IMG/VR virus record: IMGVR_UViG_3300030329_000957
Coordinates: 1 to 31,256 of that record
DNA from: a virus
Length of the DNA: 31,256 nt
Direction: 5' to 3' (one strand)
Part shown: positions 8,771-17,719 of the stretch, in pieces
Position numbering within the stretch: position 1 is the first letter of the stretch
Layout: every line of letters begins with the position of its first letter
Position numbers and translations under genes: made by a program
Notes under the pieces: generated by a model
The model's database searches: none
What the model was told of the DNA's origin: nothing
What the model saw: the letters and a program-made list of their open reading frames with translations, nothing else

Positions 8771-11700
8771 ATGGCTAAATCTTCCGATTATAAAGATCAA
8801 TTTTATTCTGAGCCTTTAACAGGCAGAGGAGCTTCTGCTTTAGAAAGATTTGGATATGGTTTATCTCGTTCGACTTGGTTGGGAGGAGAGCTTTATCGTA
8901 TGGGTAAAGCTAAACTACAGCCAGGAGACTACAGAGAAAATATACAAAGATTAGAAACTGAAAGATTAGAGCGTTTACAAGAAAAGTATCCTGATATAAC
9001 TCCAAAAGAGGCTTCTAGTGGCGCTGCTTTATTTGGAGAAGCTGTTGGATTAATGGCTGACCCTGCTGTGTTTGGAACAATGTATTTAGCTGCTCCTGCA
9101 AAGGGTGCATCTTTATCTCGGTTGGCGTTAAGAGCAAGATCAGCAGGTATTTTCGGTGCTGAAGGAGCCGTTCGTTCAGCTACTTATCAAGCATCCAGAG
9201 GAGAAGAAATTGATCCGACAAATGTTTTATTAAGTTCTGTACTAGGGGGAGGATTGGGCGCGGTTTTTCCTATGGTAGGACAAAGAAGAAGATTATTGGG
9301 TGGCCCTAAAGAAGAAACAGGTTTAAAGCCGCTGACTCCTCAACAAATAGATAATCCAATTTCTTATAAACCCGCTAGTGAGATTTCTCCTTCTGAAGCA
9401 TTACAAAAATATAGGGACGAGATGAGGCCGAGGATAGTTGATACGCCTTTAACTGCTTCCAAAGAACAGGCTATACATAGCTCGTTAATAGCAGCTAGAA
9501 CCCGTCCTGATATGCCTAAGTCTTTATTGGAAAACGTAAGGGACATTCCTAATAATAATGAAATTCCTGCTTATCTTGAAGCTCTTGATGCAAGAATTAA
9601 ACAAGAAAGACTTAGAAGGGTTAACAAAGAAGTCGGGGCTTTGTCCGATAAAGAGTTTAGAGCTTTAAGAGAAGAAAGAATTAGGGCTTACAAAGAAAAA
9701 AAAGAGTTAGGGTATAATACTATAGATCAAGCGATTGACATTTCTGATGGAGCTATGGCAGGAATCTCTCAATTAGCTGAAGATGGTCTTCTTTCTCCTA
9801 CGTCTATAAGACGAGCTATTATAAGACCTATAATAGGTGCAGCAGGAGGCTATGGAGTAGGAGCGACTGCTAACCTATACACAGAAGAAGACAATATAAA
9901 TCCTATAATGTTTGCTTTGATTGGCGCTTCTGGTGGAGCTTTATCTGCTAAACTGGCTAATTCAACTTTTTCGCCTTTAATAAAAAAAGCAGGAAAAGAA
10001 GCGGTAGACGATACAATTAAAAATACCATTTGGTCACATGCTTCTGTTTTATTTGCAGGAACTATGGCTACAAGAGCAAACGCTTTTGGAGGTAGATTAG
10101 AAGCTTTGTCTAGAATGCTCTTCAATCAGGTAGGTGCAGACGCTAGAGGAGCTTCTAGAGTAGCTTTAGAAACTCAAAACTCTTTAGTAAGCCAGGAAAT
10201 AAACACTACAAGGAGGATTTTTTTACAGGATCAAACATTAGGAGATACAAAGATTTCTTTGTTAGGGTTTAATAAAGACATAGTTCGTTATAGAGAAGCC
10301 GCTGGTAAATATACCAGAGGATTATATGGACAAGTTGAAACACGACAAGCCATTGAAGGGCTAAAGAAGGCTGGTTTTAATGATGCAGAAATAGAAATGA
10401 TTCGATCTGTTTCTAGAGGAATGAAAGATCAAACTGGCAAATTAGCGAATGAAGTAAAAGCAGTTTTACCAGAGGTTGAGCTACTAGACGATTATGGTCT
10501 TCCTCAATTTCACAACTATGCCAAGATTATAAAAAATGAAAAAGCTGCTAGAGAAGCTTATACAAGGGCTTTTAGAGTGCAGGCTAAGACAGATAGTCGT
10601 ATAAAAGATCCGGTAGCCGCCGCTAATAAATATATAGATGATATTATAAGAACAGGTTCTCCAGGAAAAAAGACTGGAGGACAATGGATAGGCGCAGATT
10701 ATACTAATCCTAACATGAGAATGCGTCCTCTTATTAAGAATTTTGAATATGACAGACAACTTAAAGATATTAACGCTGTTAGAGAAATAGAAGACTTTAT
10801 GGTGTGGGACGTAGAAGAAGTCATGTCTCGGTATGTAGAATCAACTATTCCTTCGTTGTCTTTTGCGAGGACATTTGGAGGAAGGGGAGAAGTTATAACT
10901 TCAATGAAAGCCGCTATCGCTAAAGATTTTAAGAAAGCAATGGATAATGCTTCATCTCCTTCTGAACAAAGAGCATTACAACGTGTTTTAAATAAAGAAA
11001 TGAAAACTATACATGATATGGTAGACGCTTATCATGGAAGGCTTCATGCTGCTCATGGTGTAACATCTAATAATATAGCTAATAATGTTTATGCCGTAGC
11101 AACAACATTAGCAAACTTGACATACCTACCGAAAGTTGTAATTACTAGTTTAGGAGATCTGGTACAGCCTTTTCAAAACAGTGGAGTATTTTCAGCCATG
11201 AAAGGATTAGGAAGAACTTCTAGTAAAAAAGGTTTTCACAAAGATGGGTTTGGTGATGTAGGTGTTTTAGAGCATGAGTTACGGGCTTATGCCATGAAAA
11301 ATAATAATGGATCTACTCTTCAAGATGCTGCTTATGCTGCAAACCAGAAGTGGTTTAAGATTAATGGATTAGCAGCTTTAACAGGTTTTGCTAGAAAGTT
11401 TGCTTACAATACTGGAATAGAAGAGGGTTTTAAAATTGCACAGAAACTAGGAACAAGTCAATCTAGATCACTAAGAACGAGTGCCAATAATTTGGGAATT
11501 TCTAATGAAGTAGCAGACTATCTCCGAAAGTTTAAAACAGTAGACGAAGCTTGGAAAGACCAAACCGCTAACACATATTTGAACAGAATTGGTGTTAAGG
11601 CTGCCGATAGAGATGCCCTTATTCCTCAGATAGGCAATAGACGAGGTTTTTCACAATCTAAAAACCCTGCTATTCGTGCTACAGGTCAGTTCTTATCTTG

Positions 11701-12589
11701 GGCGCAGGCTAAAAGCGCACAAACAAATTCTCTGGTTAAGAGGATGGAATCAGGAGATGCGGCTTTAGCTGTTAGAATGTTAGGGTCTTTAGTTCTTTAT
11801 GATGGTATTTTAACCTTTAGAGATTTTCTAAATGATCCTACAGGGAAAAGATTAGATAGAAAGGGAGTTCAAAGCTATCCTGAAAACTTTGCTCGCTTAG
11901 AAACAATAGGAAGAGCGAGCGACTTGTCAGGAAACTTTACTCCGTGGTATATAGGCAAGGTTGCTCAATTAATGTCAACAAACACCGCTTATAATCCTGT
12001 TTCTAATATTGCTCCTAGTTTAGGGTGGATGTGGGACATGATGACAGGGTTTTCTCCTGTTCCGTTTAAAGGAAACGTAGGTACTGTTTGGAGTAATTTA
12101 GCAGATGATGATCCAGAAGGAGCATTAGTTCAAGTTCTAGATAGAGCGCCTTTAGGAAAAGAGATCATGGCTTTAAGAGAAGTTCTCCTAGATGATCCAT
12201 TAGTAGACCGAAGAGCTTTAGCTAAAGGTGGAGTTGTTGAAAATGTACCTCAAGTACCAGAAGAGCCTGATGAAAGAATAGATAAAATGACAGGACTTCC
12301 TTATAATGTACAAGCTGGTAAAGCTTTTATAGATGAAGAGGACAAAGAAAAAAGAACTGAATTAAATAAGGGTGGAATGGCCTCACGAATAGCATTATTG
12401 ATGAAGGACGAACCAGGTAAACTTCTTCCTAAAGTAGCTTCTGTAAGGGATTATACTCCTTCTGCTAACGTATTAGAAAATTTAAAACGATCTAAACCAA
12501 AGTCTACTAAGACTTCTATTTCTGATGCTGGAAAAGATTTGGAAAAATTGCAAGCTGCAAGTGATGCTGTCATAGATTCTAAATCATAG
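8771..12589 (+). CDS. Large internal virion / DNA-ejection-type protein (1272 aa)
   Basis: This very large protein follows the transglycosylase-bearing protein by three bases (TAA at 8765-8767, ATG at 8771) and lacks a strong SD, suggesting translational coupling. It has Gly/Ala-rich hydrophobic segments at about 85-150 (ALFGEAVGLMADPAVFGTMY) and 350-395 (IGAAGGYGVGATANLY) that could insert in membranes, a long helical centre, and a C-terminal tail with KGG-VVENVPQVPEEPDE (about 1155-1172) followed by MTGLPYNVQAG. I recall that VPQVP..PDERIDK.TG.PYN.QAG tails are common in the largest internal virion protein of marine podoviruses. No catalytic motif is obvious. By position and size it is the likely counterpart of T7 gp16-like core proteins. 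The ejection role is inferred. Confidence 0.72.
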   Translation: MAKSSDYKDQFYSEPLTGRGASALERFGYGLSRSTWLGGELYRMGKAKLQPGDYRENIQRLETERLERLQEKYPDITPKEASSGAALFGEAVGLMADPAVFGTMYLAAPAKGASLSRLALRARSAGIFGAEGAVRSATYQASRGEEIDPTNVLLSSVLGGGLGAVFPMVGQRRRLLGGPKEETGLKPLTPQQIDNPISYKPASEISPSEALQKYRDEMRPRIVDTPLTASKEQAIHSSLIAARTRPDMPKSLLENVRDIPNNNEIPAYLEALDARIKQERLRRVNKEVGALSDKEFRALREERIRAYKEKKELGYNTIDQAIDISDGAMAGISQLAEDGLLSPTSIRRAIIRPIIGAAGGYGVGATANLYTEEDNINPIMFALIGASGGALSAKLANSTFSPLIKKAGKEAVDDTIKNTIWSHASVLFAGTMATRANAFGGRLEALSRMLFNQVGADARGASRVALETQNSLVSQEINTTRRIFLQDQTLGDTKISLLGFNKDIVRYREAAGKYTRGLYGQVETRQAIEGLKKAGFNDAEIEMIRSVSRGMKDQTGKLANEVKAVLPEVELLDDYGLPQFHNYAKIIKNEKAAREAYTRAFRVQAKTDSRIKDPVAAANKYIDDIIRTGSPGKKTGGQWIGADYTNPNMRMRPLIKNFEYDRQLKDINAVREIEDFMVWDVEEVMSRYVESTIPSLSFARTFGGRGEVITSMKAAIAKDFKKAMDNASSPSEQRALQRVLNKEMKTIHDMVDAYHGRLHAAHGVTSNNIANNVYAVATTLANLTYLPKVVITSLGDLVQPFQNSGVFSAMKGLGRTSSKKGFHKDGFGDVGVLEHELRAYAMKNNNGSTLQDAAYAANQKWFKINGLAALTGFARKFAYNTGIEEGFKIAQKLGTSQSRSLRTSANNLGISNEVADYLRKFKTVDEAWKDQTANTYLNRIGVKAADRDALIPQIGNRRGFSQSKNPAIRATGQFLSWAQAKSAQTNSLVKRMESGDAALAVRMLGSLVLYDGILTFRDFLNDPTGKRLDRKGVQSYPENFARLETIGRASDLSGNFTPWYIGKVAQLMSTNTAYNPVSNIAPSLGWMWDMMTGFSPVPFKGNVGTVWSNLADDDPEGALVQVLDRAPLGKEIMALREVLLDDPLVDRRALAKGGVVENVPQVPEEPDERIDKMTGLPYNVQAGKAFIDEEDKEKRTELNKGGMASRIALLMKDEPGKLLPKVASVRDYTPSANVLENLKRSKPKSTKTSISDAGKDLEKLQAASDAVIDSKS

Positions 12590-12591
12590 CA

Positions 12592-12846
12592 ATGCTCCTA
12601 TACCTTGAAACAGATCTTGACAACGCTTACAAAATAGATTGTAAAGAGCGTACAAAGAAAGACAAGCCTTGGATACAAAGGGAAGAGTTTCGAGGGCTTT
12701 ATGAAGAACTTATAGAGTTATATATGGAAAAGGCTCAAGACCACATCTTTGTAGATATTGATTTAGAAGAGCTACCAGGATGGGTACTAGGAGAAGTTGA
12801 AAGGACGTTACAGCATGAAGTTGTATTCACTGAAGAGGAAGAATGA
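12592..12846 (+). CDS. Small acidic hypothetical protein (84 aa)
   Basis: This protein of 84 residues is rich in Glu and Asp, with no signal peptide or membrane helix. It has a helical centre (REEFRGLYEELIELYMEKAQ) and a C-terminal run of four Glu. It starts two bases after the preceding stop and ends in an ATGA overlap (12843-12846) with the exported Asn-Thr-repeat gene, so it belongs to the same transcription unit. I do not recognise the family. The tight packing and continuous late-strand arrangement make it a real gene, but its role is unknown. Confidence 0.6.
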   Translation: MLLYLETDLDNAYKIDCKERTKKDKPWIQREEFRGLYEELIELYMEKAQDHIFVDIDLEELPGWVLGEVERTLQHEVVFTEEEE

Positions 12847-13931
12847 ACCATATGGCAAACTTTGTTTTCGACAAACATTTTACAATAATTTTTATCTTGC
12901 TTATGCTTGGATTGCTTCCAGATGAAGTATTCTCTCAGCAGACAGGGACATGTACAGCAGGATCACAATACTGTGAAGCAAATTCGCTTGTGACAACCAC
13001 AACGGGTACGAATACTAATACTAATACAAACACCAATACTAATACTAATACAAACACGAACACTAATACAAATACGAATACTAATACGTCTACGGCAACC
13101 AACACAAATAATAATACTAACGTAAATACAACTTCGTATTCAGGCTCGTCTACCAATACTAATGTTAATACAAATACATCAACAAACACTAACAGTAATA
13201 CAAACGTAAACACGAACACTAATAACAACAACTCGACAGTTAGTTCGTCTTCTACAGCAACCAATACCAATGTTAATACGTCTACTGTTAATCAATCAGT
13301 AAGTAGCAGCAATGTAAATACATCAACCAGTACAAGCAATGCTACGGCTACTAATACGAATAATAACAATTCGGTATCTGAAAGTACTTCATCTTCGGAA
13401 GTCACGACAAATAATACAAATGTCAATACCAACGAAAACATCAACCGTAATGAAACGGTACAACGCATTGAACAGGACATTAATAGTCCTCCTCCAAGCG
13501 CAATCGCTCCGAGCATAGGAAGCTCTTATTCACAAGACCTATGTACGACAGGAGTGAGTGGTGCTTTACAGACTCAAATCTTTGGGTTCTCTGGAGGCAG
13601 AAGCGTAACTGATACAAACTGTGAGCGTATCAAGCTTTCAAAGACCTTATACGATATGGGCATGAAGGTAGCAGCAGTTAGTCTAATGTGTCAGGATGAA
13701 AGAGTATTTTCAGCTATGGAAATGGCAGGAACGCCTTGTCCTTATATGGGCAGTATAGGCGAAGAAGCCCAAGAGAATTGGGACAGGAATCCACAGGATC
13801 AACCAGACGGGATGGTTAGTGTTTCTCATAATTTTAAAGAGGCCGATAGCGATTCTGAATATGAATATCGTGTTTGGACAAAGGAAGAGTTTTGTAATGA
13901 AATGCCTGACGAAGCTGTGTGCCAGTCTTAG
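12843..13931 (+). CDS. Exported Asn-Thr-repeat protein with Cys-containing C-terminal domain (362 aa)
   Basis: The N-terminus is basic then hydrophobic (HFTIIFILLMLGLLPDEVFS, about 12-31), a convincing signal peptide or anchor. From about 50 to 210 the chain is almost only Asn, Thr, Ser and Val, starting with about 13 uninterrupted Thr-Asn pairs. The C-terminal ~140 residues are a conserved-looking domain with four or more Cys (CTTGVSG, TNCERIKLSKTLYDMGMK, SLMCQDERVF, GTPCP). I recall related C-terminal domains in marine phage genomes without a known function. The repeat composition resembles surface-exposed or amyloid-like stalks. The ATG overlaps the upstream stop (ATGA); a second in-frame ATG lies at 12852. 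A host-surface or virion-fibre role is possible; phage proteins rarely carry a secretion signal, so an envelope function is my preferred inference. Confidence 0.68.
   Translation: MNHMANFVFDKHFTIIFILLMLGLLPDEVFSQQTGTCTAGSQYCEANSLVTTTTGTNTNTNTNTNTNTNTNTNTNTNTNTNTSTATNTNNNTNVNTTSYSGSSTNTNVNTNTSTNTNSNTNVNTNTNNNNSTVSSSSTATNTNVNTSTVNQSVSSSNVNTSTSTSNATATNTNNNNSVSESTSSSEVTTNNTNVNTNENINRNETVQRIEQDINSPPPSAIAPSIGSSYSQDLCTTGVSGALQTQIFGFSGGRSVTDTNCERIKLSKTLYDMGMKVAAVSLMCQDERVFSAMEMAGTPCPYMGSIGEEAQENWDRNPQDQPDGMVSVSHNFKEADSDSEYEYRVWTKEEFCNEMPDEAVCQS
12998..13460 (+). repeat. Low-complexity Asn/Thr-coding repeat tract
   Basis: The sequence is dominated by imperfect hexamers of the form AAY-ACN (Asn-Thr). 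It is uninterrupted from about 13008 to 13089 and more degenerate up to about 13460. Third-position variety (act, aca, acg, acc) shows the repeat is old or selected at protein level rather than a very recent microsatellite expansion. Both strands show spurious open frames here because of the composition. Confidence 0.88.
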
Positions 13932-16242
13932 CCTTCTTCTAGGAGGACTTGCAAGCGCAACCGACTTCACTATAGGGTCAGCGTCTATTCTCGATCTGAG
14001 GAATCAGTCAGGCACGTCACAATGGAACATATCAGACGATGGTAGATCAGGAGCAATTAATTTAGGTTTTACATTTGGATTTTATGGAAATGAATACACT
14101 CAAGGATACATGTCTACGAATGGTTGTTGGTCGTTTACGACAGTCTATTGCAATGATTATACACCAGATCCGCTACCGGATACAGTTTATACTATCTACC
14201 CGTTTTGGACAGATCTTATCAGGGATAGCGGCTCTCGAATGCTTACCAAGTATTTTGATAATCCTAATGGCGATGACTATTTTATAGCGGGTTGGTATGA
14301 TTTAAGAGAATACCATAGAGCCTCTGATAACACGTTTGAAATGTGGTTATATGAGAACTCTAATAACATCGAGTTCAGATACGAAGATCTAGACATTATC
14401 CGACATGATGTTCTGATTGGTACTCAAGGAAGTTCTACAGAATATGAGCAGTACCTGTTTCACGATGAATGCTCTACAGGATCTACAAATGTTTCTGAAT
14501 CTTGTGTAACTAGTGATTGGAATAATACAGCCCATAATACAGCTTTAGAGAATAAGTCTCTAATGGTAGAGGTAGATATAACAGCGCAATGTACCGCTGA
14601 TCCTTTATATTCTGTGAACTGTAATGGTTACGCACTGGCTTATTTTAATCAGCAATGCGGTATAGATGCTTTATATGATACAGACTGTACCGGATATGAA
14701 CAGGCATACATAGATCAGCAATGTACTTTTGATCCATTGTATCACACTTCTTGTCAAGGATATGAGTCAGCAATGGCTCAACAACAGGCGATAGAAGATT
14801 CGTATACAATGGATGAGGAGTATGAAGACGGAAGTTACAGTCAGGAAGAGTATGATATGTACGGCTTTTCTCCTGACGAAATGTATATGAGTGAAGGTTA
14901 TGAATCAGAAGAGGAGTTTTACGGATATGAGACAGACACTTGGGAAGATCCTTACTATGATCAGTACTACTATGAAGAAGATTTGGAATCGTTTGAAGAG
15001 CCTTATGAAGAGGAAACGCTAGCATTAGAACCAGAATATCTATATGATCCTGTCTGGTTTGATATGGAGTTCGATCCTACTGCTGATGAGTTTGTTATTT
15101 ATGATGTAGATACAGAATATGGAGATTCTTATATTGCACAGTTAGATGAAGAGTATATCTTTGAAGACTTGGCAATCACTGAAAACTGGTTAGCTGTTGA
15201 AGATGATTGGCTAGAGGACGAAGCTTTAGAAGAATTAGAGCCTACACTTTTAGAGGAACAGGCCGAAGAAGTACTTGAAGAACTAGCAGAGATAGTAGAA
15301 GAGACTGAACTGCTTTTTATTGAAGACGAAGCTTTAGAAGATTTGATAGATGAGGAAGAACTAGAACTTCTCACAAATGAAGAAGCTTACGAAGAGCTAG
15401 TAGAAGAGGACAACATAGAGGCGATTGAAGAGCAAGAAGAAGCTTTGATTGGTGAGGAAGAGCCTGGAGAGGTTCTTGCAGAGTCTGGAGGGTCTAGTTC
15501 TTCTAGGGTTAGCTTTAACCAGGCTGTCTCTGTGGCCTTAAACTCTGTAAGAGATACAGGGACACAGGCTATGGGGTCTTCGGGGTCTGGAGAGGCTCTC
15601 AGTGCGTCTGAGGACGATGGTAGCGGAAGCTTCCTAAGAGATCAGGAAGAGCAATCATCAGGTCTTCAAGCGTTCCAGGCAGTAGAGATAGGCCCTGAAA
15701 TAGCTGCTTCACCTTTTGAAATAGCGGAACAGCAGCAAGAACAACAGGCTCAAGATGAGTTGGTATTTGAAGACGGGGAAACCTTTTCACAAGCTGACAT
15801 GCAGTTTGAAGATAATTTTAATGTGGCGATAGCTGTAGGAGGAGACATAGGAACATTCCTTAGTCAGCAAGATCCAGACTTCGGAAGGTTTGATATAGCT
15901 CCACCAACAGTCAGTGAACAGAGGATTGCACAAGCCGTAGAATCTTTAGCAGATCAGATAGGGGCAGAGGCTGCTCAAGAGAACTTACAAGAACAGCTAG
16001 ATTCTATGATGCAGGATGGTGGATTTGATACTGATCAGACGGCAGCAGTAGCTTTCATGGGCTATAGAGAAGGCTTCTCACAGTACACAGGAATGATTCA
16101 AGTTCCTGATGGATCTAGCTGGTATCTTAGTACGACTATGTACGCTGAAGAAGATGTACAAGACAACAACTTTAGCTTTTATATGATGGCTGGAAAGTCT
16201 CAGAAGAAGTTGAATGATATGGTAAATGTTGAATATAATTAA
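13897..16242 (+). CDS. Exported nidogen-like protein with Cys repeats and a long acidic region (781 aa)
   Basis: I place the start at 13897, inside the end of the previous gene (35-bp overlap), because AAGGAAGAG at 13881-13889 is well spaced and the product begins with a textbook signal peptide (MKCLTKLCASLSLLLGGLAS, cleavage likely after ASA). Residues about 24-225 resemble a nidogen-like beta fold: LGFTFGFYGNEYTQGYMSTN, YPFWTDL, FEMWLYENSNNIEFRYEDL, then VLIGTQGSS. Residues 232-297 carry three 22-residue units with Cys at the first position of each (C232, C254, C276) and the pattern C..DPLY...C.GY. Residues about 300-560 are extremely acidic and Tyr-rich, then Glu/Leu-rich. The C-terminus is Gln-rich with a final compact segment. 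It is probably secreted or surface-displayed; function unknown. Nidogen-like folds usually mediate extracellular binding. Confidence 0.7.
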   Translation: MKCLTKLCASLSLLLGGLASATDFTIGSASILDLRNQSGTSQWNISDDGRSGAINLGFTFGFYGNEYTQGYMSTNGCWSFTTVYCNDYTPDPLPDTVYTIYPFWTDLIRDSGSRMLTKYFDNPNGDDYFIAGWYDLREYHRASDNTFEMWLYENSNNIEFRYEDLDIIRHDVLIGTQGSSTEYEQYLFHDECSTGSTNVSESCVTSDWNNTAHNTALENKSLMVEVDITAQCTADPLYSVNCNGYALAYFNQQCGIDALYDTDCTGYEQAYIDQQCTFDPLYHTSCQGYESAMAQQQAIEDSYTMDEEYEDGSYSQEEYDMYGFSPDEMYMSEGYESEEEFYGYETDTWEDPYYDQYYYEEDLESFEEPYEEETLALEPEYLYDPVWFDMEFDPTADEFVIYDVDTEYGDSYIAQLDEEYIFEDLAITENWLAVEDDWLEDEALEELEPTLLEEQAEEVLEELAEIVEETELLFIEDEALEDLIDEEELELLTNEEAYEELVEEDNIEAIEEQEEALIGEEEPGEVLAESGGSSSSRVSFNQAVSVALNSVRDTGTQAMGSSGSGEALSASEDDGSGSFLRDQEEQSSGLQAFQAVEIGPEIAASPFEIAEQQQEQQAQDELVFEDGETFSQADMQFEDNFNVAIAVGGDIGTFLSQQDPDFGRFDIAPPTVSEQRIAQAVESLADQIGAEAAQENLQEQLDSMMQDGGFDTDQTAAVAFMGYREGFSQYTGMIQVPDGSSWYLSTTMYAEEDVQDNNFSFYMMAGKSQKKLNDMVNVEYN
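14590..14787 (+). repeat. Three in-frame 66-bp units encoding Cys repeats
   Basis: Units starting at 14590, 14656 and 14722 each encode about 22 residues with the pattern C-x2-D-x-LY-x3-C-x-GY, followed by AY or SAM and a QQ. The DNA has diverged more than the protein, which suggests the protein pattern is under selection. The paired Cys could form disulfides after export. Confidence 0.78.
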
Positions 16243-16827
16243 ATGACTAAAAGATTTTGGAAAACAAATAGTGTTTCTAACTATACAGCGAGTGAACGAA
16301 TGGCAGAAGTAGAATACAAAGGAATAAAGGTCGGTGGAGGCAAGCTGTTATTAATATTGCCACTACTAGGCACACTTTCTGGTGGGTTGTGGGGAGGCTT
16401 TGAATTATATAATAGACTTCTGGATGCAGAAGCAAAGCTATCGTCCTTACAACCAGCAGCGATAACGGCTGAAATTAACAGGCTTGAGACAGTTTATGAC
16501 ATTATACGAGAAGAACTCGTAGCAGACATAGCTGGAGTATCTAACGATATTGAAGATGTGTCCCGTGACATAGACGAGTCAAATAGACTTTCAAGAAGCA
16601 TCGAATCTTCTACTGCTGAAACGCAAAGGGAAGTTCGTAATGATATATACGGGATAGAAAGAGCTATGCAAACACAATTTCAAGACATGAACGAAGAACT
16701 AAGAACCATGAGAAGCGATCTGGATGATGAAATCAGATCTATAAACGAAGACTTGCGAGAGATACGCAGCGACTTAGAAGAAAGGATAGAGCAGATATTG
16801 GCTAATCCTTTAAACGATGTAGAATGA
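16243..16827 (+). CDS. Membrane-anchored coiled-coil protein (194 aa)
   Basis: One strong transmembrane segment at about 34-56 (GGKLLLILPLLGTLSGGLWG) is followed by a long, highly charged coiled coil from about 60 to 188 with repeated I/L heptads (for example DDEIRSINEDLREIRSDLEE). The N-terminal ~30 residues are polar. The ATG directly abuts the preceding stop (TAA 16240-16242). Another possible start is the ATG at 16300 (MAEVEYKG). I recall proteins with this outline next to lysis genes in marine phages but no established function. A periplasm- or cytoplasm-spanning rod is the simplest reading, for example a spanin-like or holin-accessory part. The topology is not decidable here. Confidence 0.7.
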   Translation: MTKRFWKTNSVSNYTASERMAEVEYKGIKVGGGKLLLILPLLGTLSGGLWGGFELYNRLLDAEAKLSSLQPAAITAEINRLETVYDIIREELVADIAGVSNDIEDVSRDIDESNRLSRSIESSTAETQREVRNDIYGIERAMQTQFQDMNEELRTMRSDLDDEIRSINEDLREIRSDLEERIEQILANPLNDVE

Positions 16828-17039
16828 AGACATTTAATTTTAATCATCCTAAAGATGTAAACATGGGATATATAGAACACCTATGCTTTACATTAAAAGA
16901 AAGTGTAAGATCTTTAGTAGCTTGTATCGTTATGCTTATACATGGTCTTATTCCTTGTATATTTGATTGGTGGTACAGTGATCATATTGAAAAGACTAAA
17001 GAAAGACTAGATAAAGTAAATAAAGGTAGAATAAAATGA
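16824..17039 (+). CDS. DUF6356-like small membrane protein
   Basis: This 71-aa protein has the arrangement I associate with DUF6356: an N-terminal FNHPKDV, then GYIEHLCFTLKESVRSLVAC, a hydrophobic helix (ACIVMLIHGLIPCIFDW, about 33-49) and a short charged tail. The family is small, membrane-associated and uncharacterised, found in proteobacteria and phages. The start overlaps the previous stop (ATGA, 16824-16827) and the stop overlaps the next start (ATGA, 17036-17039). It is therefore tightly coupled to the coiled-coil membrane protein and the holin-like protein, which supports a lysis or envelope role. The family assignment is from memory. Confidence 0.68.
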   Translation: MKTFNFNHPKDVNMGYIEHLCFTLKESVRSLVACIVMLIHGLIPCIFDWWYSDHIEKTKERLDKVNKGRIK

Positions 17040-17425
17040 TTGATAAACTAATAGGGCCAGTAACAAGCATTGTAGATAAGTTTGTAGTTGATAAAGACTT
17101 AAAGATGAAATTACAACACGAACTTGAGACAGCATTACACGATGCTAACATGGCACAGATAGAAGTTAACAAGGCTGAAGCTGCACATAAGAGCATCTTT
17201 GTAGCGGGGTGGAGGCCGTTTGTTGGTTGGGTCTGTGGTGTTGCACTTAGTTATCATTTTATTCTGGCTCCGCTTTTACAGTTTGGATTCGCTGTTGGAG
17301 GAATAGATCAAGAACTACCAGAGTTTGACTTTAGTCAGCTATCTACAGTACTGATGGGTATGCTAGGACTTGGTGGACTTAGGACGTTTGAGAAGATGAA
17401 AGGCGTATCAAGAGAGAGTAAGTAA
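17036..17425 (+). CDS. Holin-like three-TM protein (GTA holin 3TM type)
   Basis: This 129-aa protein matches the outline of the three-TM holin family described for gene transfer agents. It has an amphipathic N-terminal helical region (residues 1-50, with DKDLKMKLQHELETALHDAN), then the marker segment FVAGWRPFVGWVCGVALSYH (about 56-75), a second hydrophobic stretch at about 76-90, and a last one at about 104-118 (LSTVLMGMLGLGGLRTFEK). The WRPFVGW-C motif and the final G-LRT-EK are the parts I recognise. Holins form inner-membrane lesions that time lysis and release endolysin. No separate endolysin is evident nearby. Start and stop overlap the neighbours (ATGA and TAATG). Confidence 0.8.
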   Translation: MIDKLIGPVTSIVDKFVVDKDLKMKLQHELETALHDANMAQIEVNKAEAAHKSIFVAGWRPFVGWVCGVALSYHFILAPLLQFGFAVGGIDQELPEFDFSQLSTVLMGMLGLGGLRTFEKMKGVSRESK

Positions 17426-17715
17426 TGGCTAAGAAAAAAGACCCAAGATTAGCAAGAGCAGGAGTGTCAGGCTACAATAAGCCTAAGAGAACCCCTGGAC
17501 ATAAAACAAAGTCCCATGTTGTCGTGGCTAAAGAAGGGGATAAGGTAAAGACAATACGCTTCGGTCAGCAGGGGGTTTCTACGGCTGGTAAACCCAAAGC
17601 TGGTGAATCTGCAAGACAAAAGGCAAGAAGGAAATCCTTTAAGGCGCGTCACGCTAAGAATATATCGAAAGGAAAAATGTCAGCAGCTTATTGGGCTGAC
17701 AAGGTAAAGTGGTAA
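17425..17715 (+). CDS. Small basic conserved phage protein (96 aa)
   Basis: This highly basic protein is rich in Lys, Arg and Gly, with recognisable segments RLARAGVSGYNKPKRTPGH, KSHVVVAKEGDKVKTIRFGQ and ARRKSFKARHAKNISKGKMS, ending in SAAYWADKVKW. I recall near-identical small proteins in many marine phages (pelagiphages, cyanophages and uncultured marine phages) without an assigned function. Charge suggests nucleic-acid binding. The start overlaps the holin stop (TAATG, 17423-17427). The late, lysis-region position argues for a virion or packaging role rather than early regulation, but this is inference. Confidence 0.75.
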   Translation: MAKKKDPRLARAGVSGYNKPKRTPGHKTKSHVVVAKEGDKVKTIRFGQQGVSTAGKPKAGESARQKARRKSFKARHAKNISKGKMSAAYWADKVKW

Positions 17716-17719
17716 TGTA

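Noticed and set aside
12935-13270. Val/Leu/Phe-rich 111-aa open frame on the - strand
   Set aside because: It is the antisense reading of the Asn-Thr repeat tract, which has no stops in that frame by composition; it lies opposite a signal-peptide gene and has no plausible start context.
13819-13896. Earlier start for the nidogen-like gene
   Set aside because: It would put 26 odd residues ahead of a textbook signal peptide; the ATG at 13897 has a well-spaced SD.
15129-15374. Ser-rich 81-aa open frame on the - strand
   Set aside because: It mirrors the Glu-rich coding region of the nidogen-like protein (gaa/gag read backwards as Ser codons), an artefact of composition.
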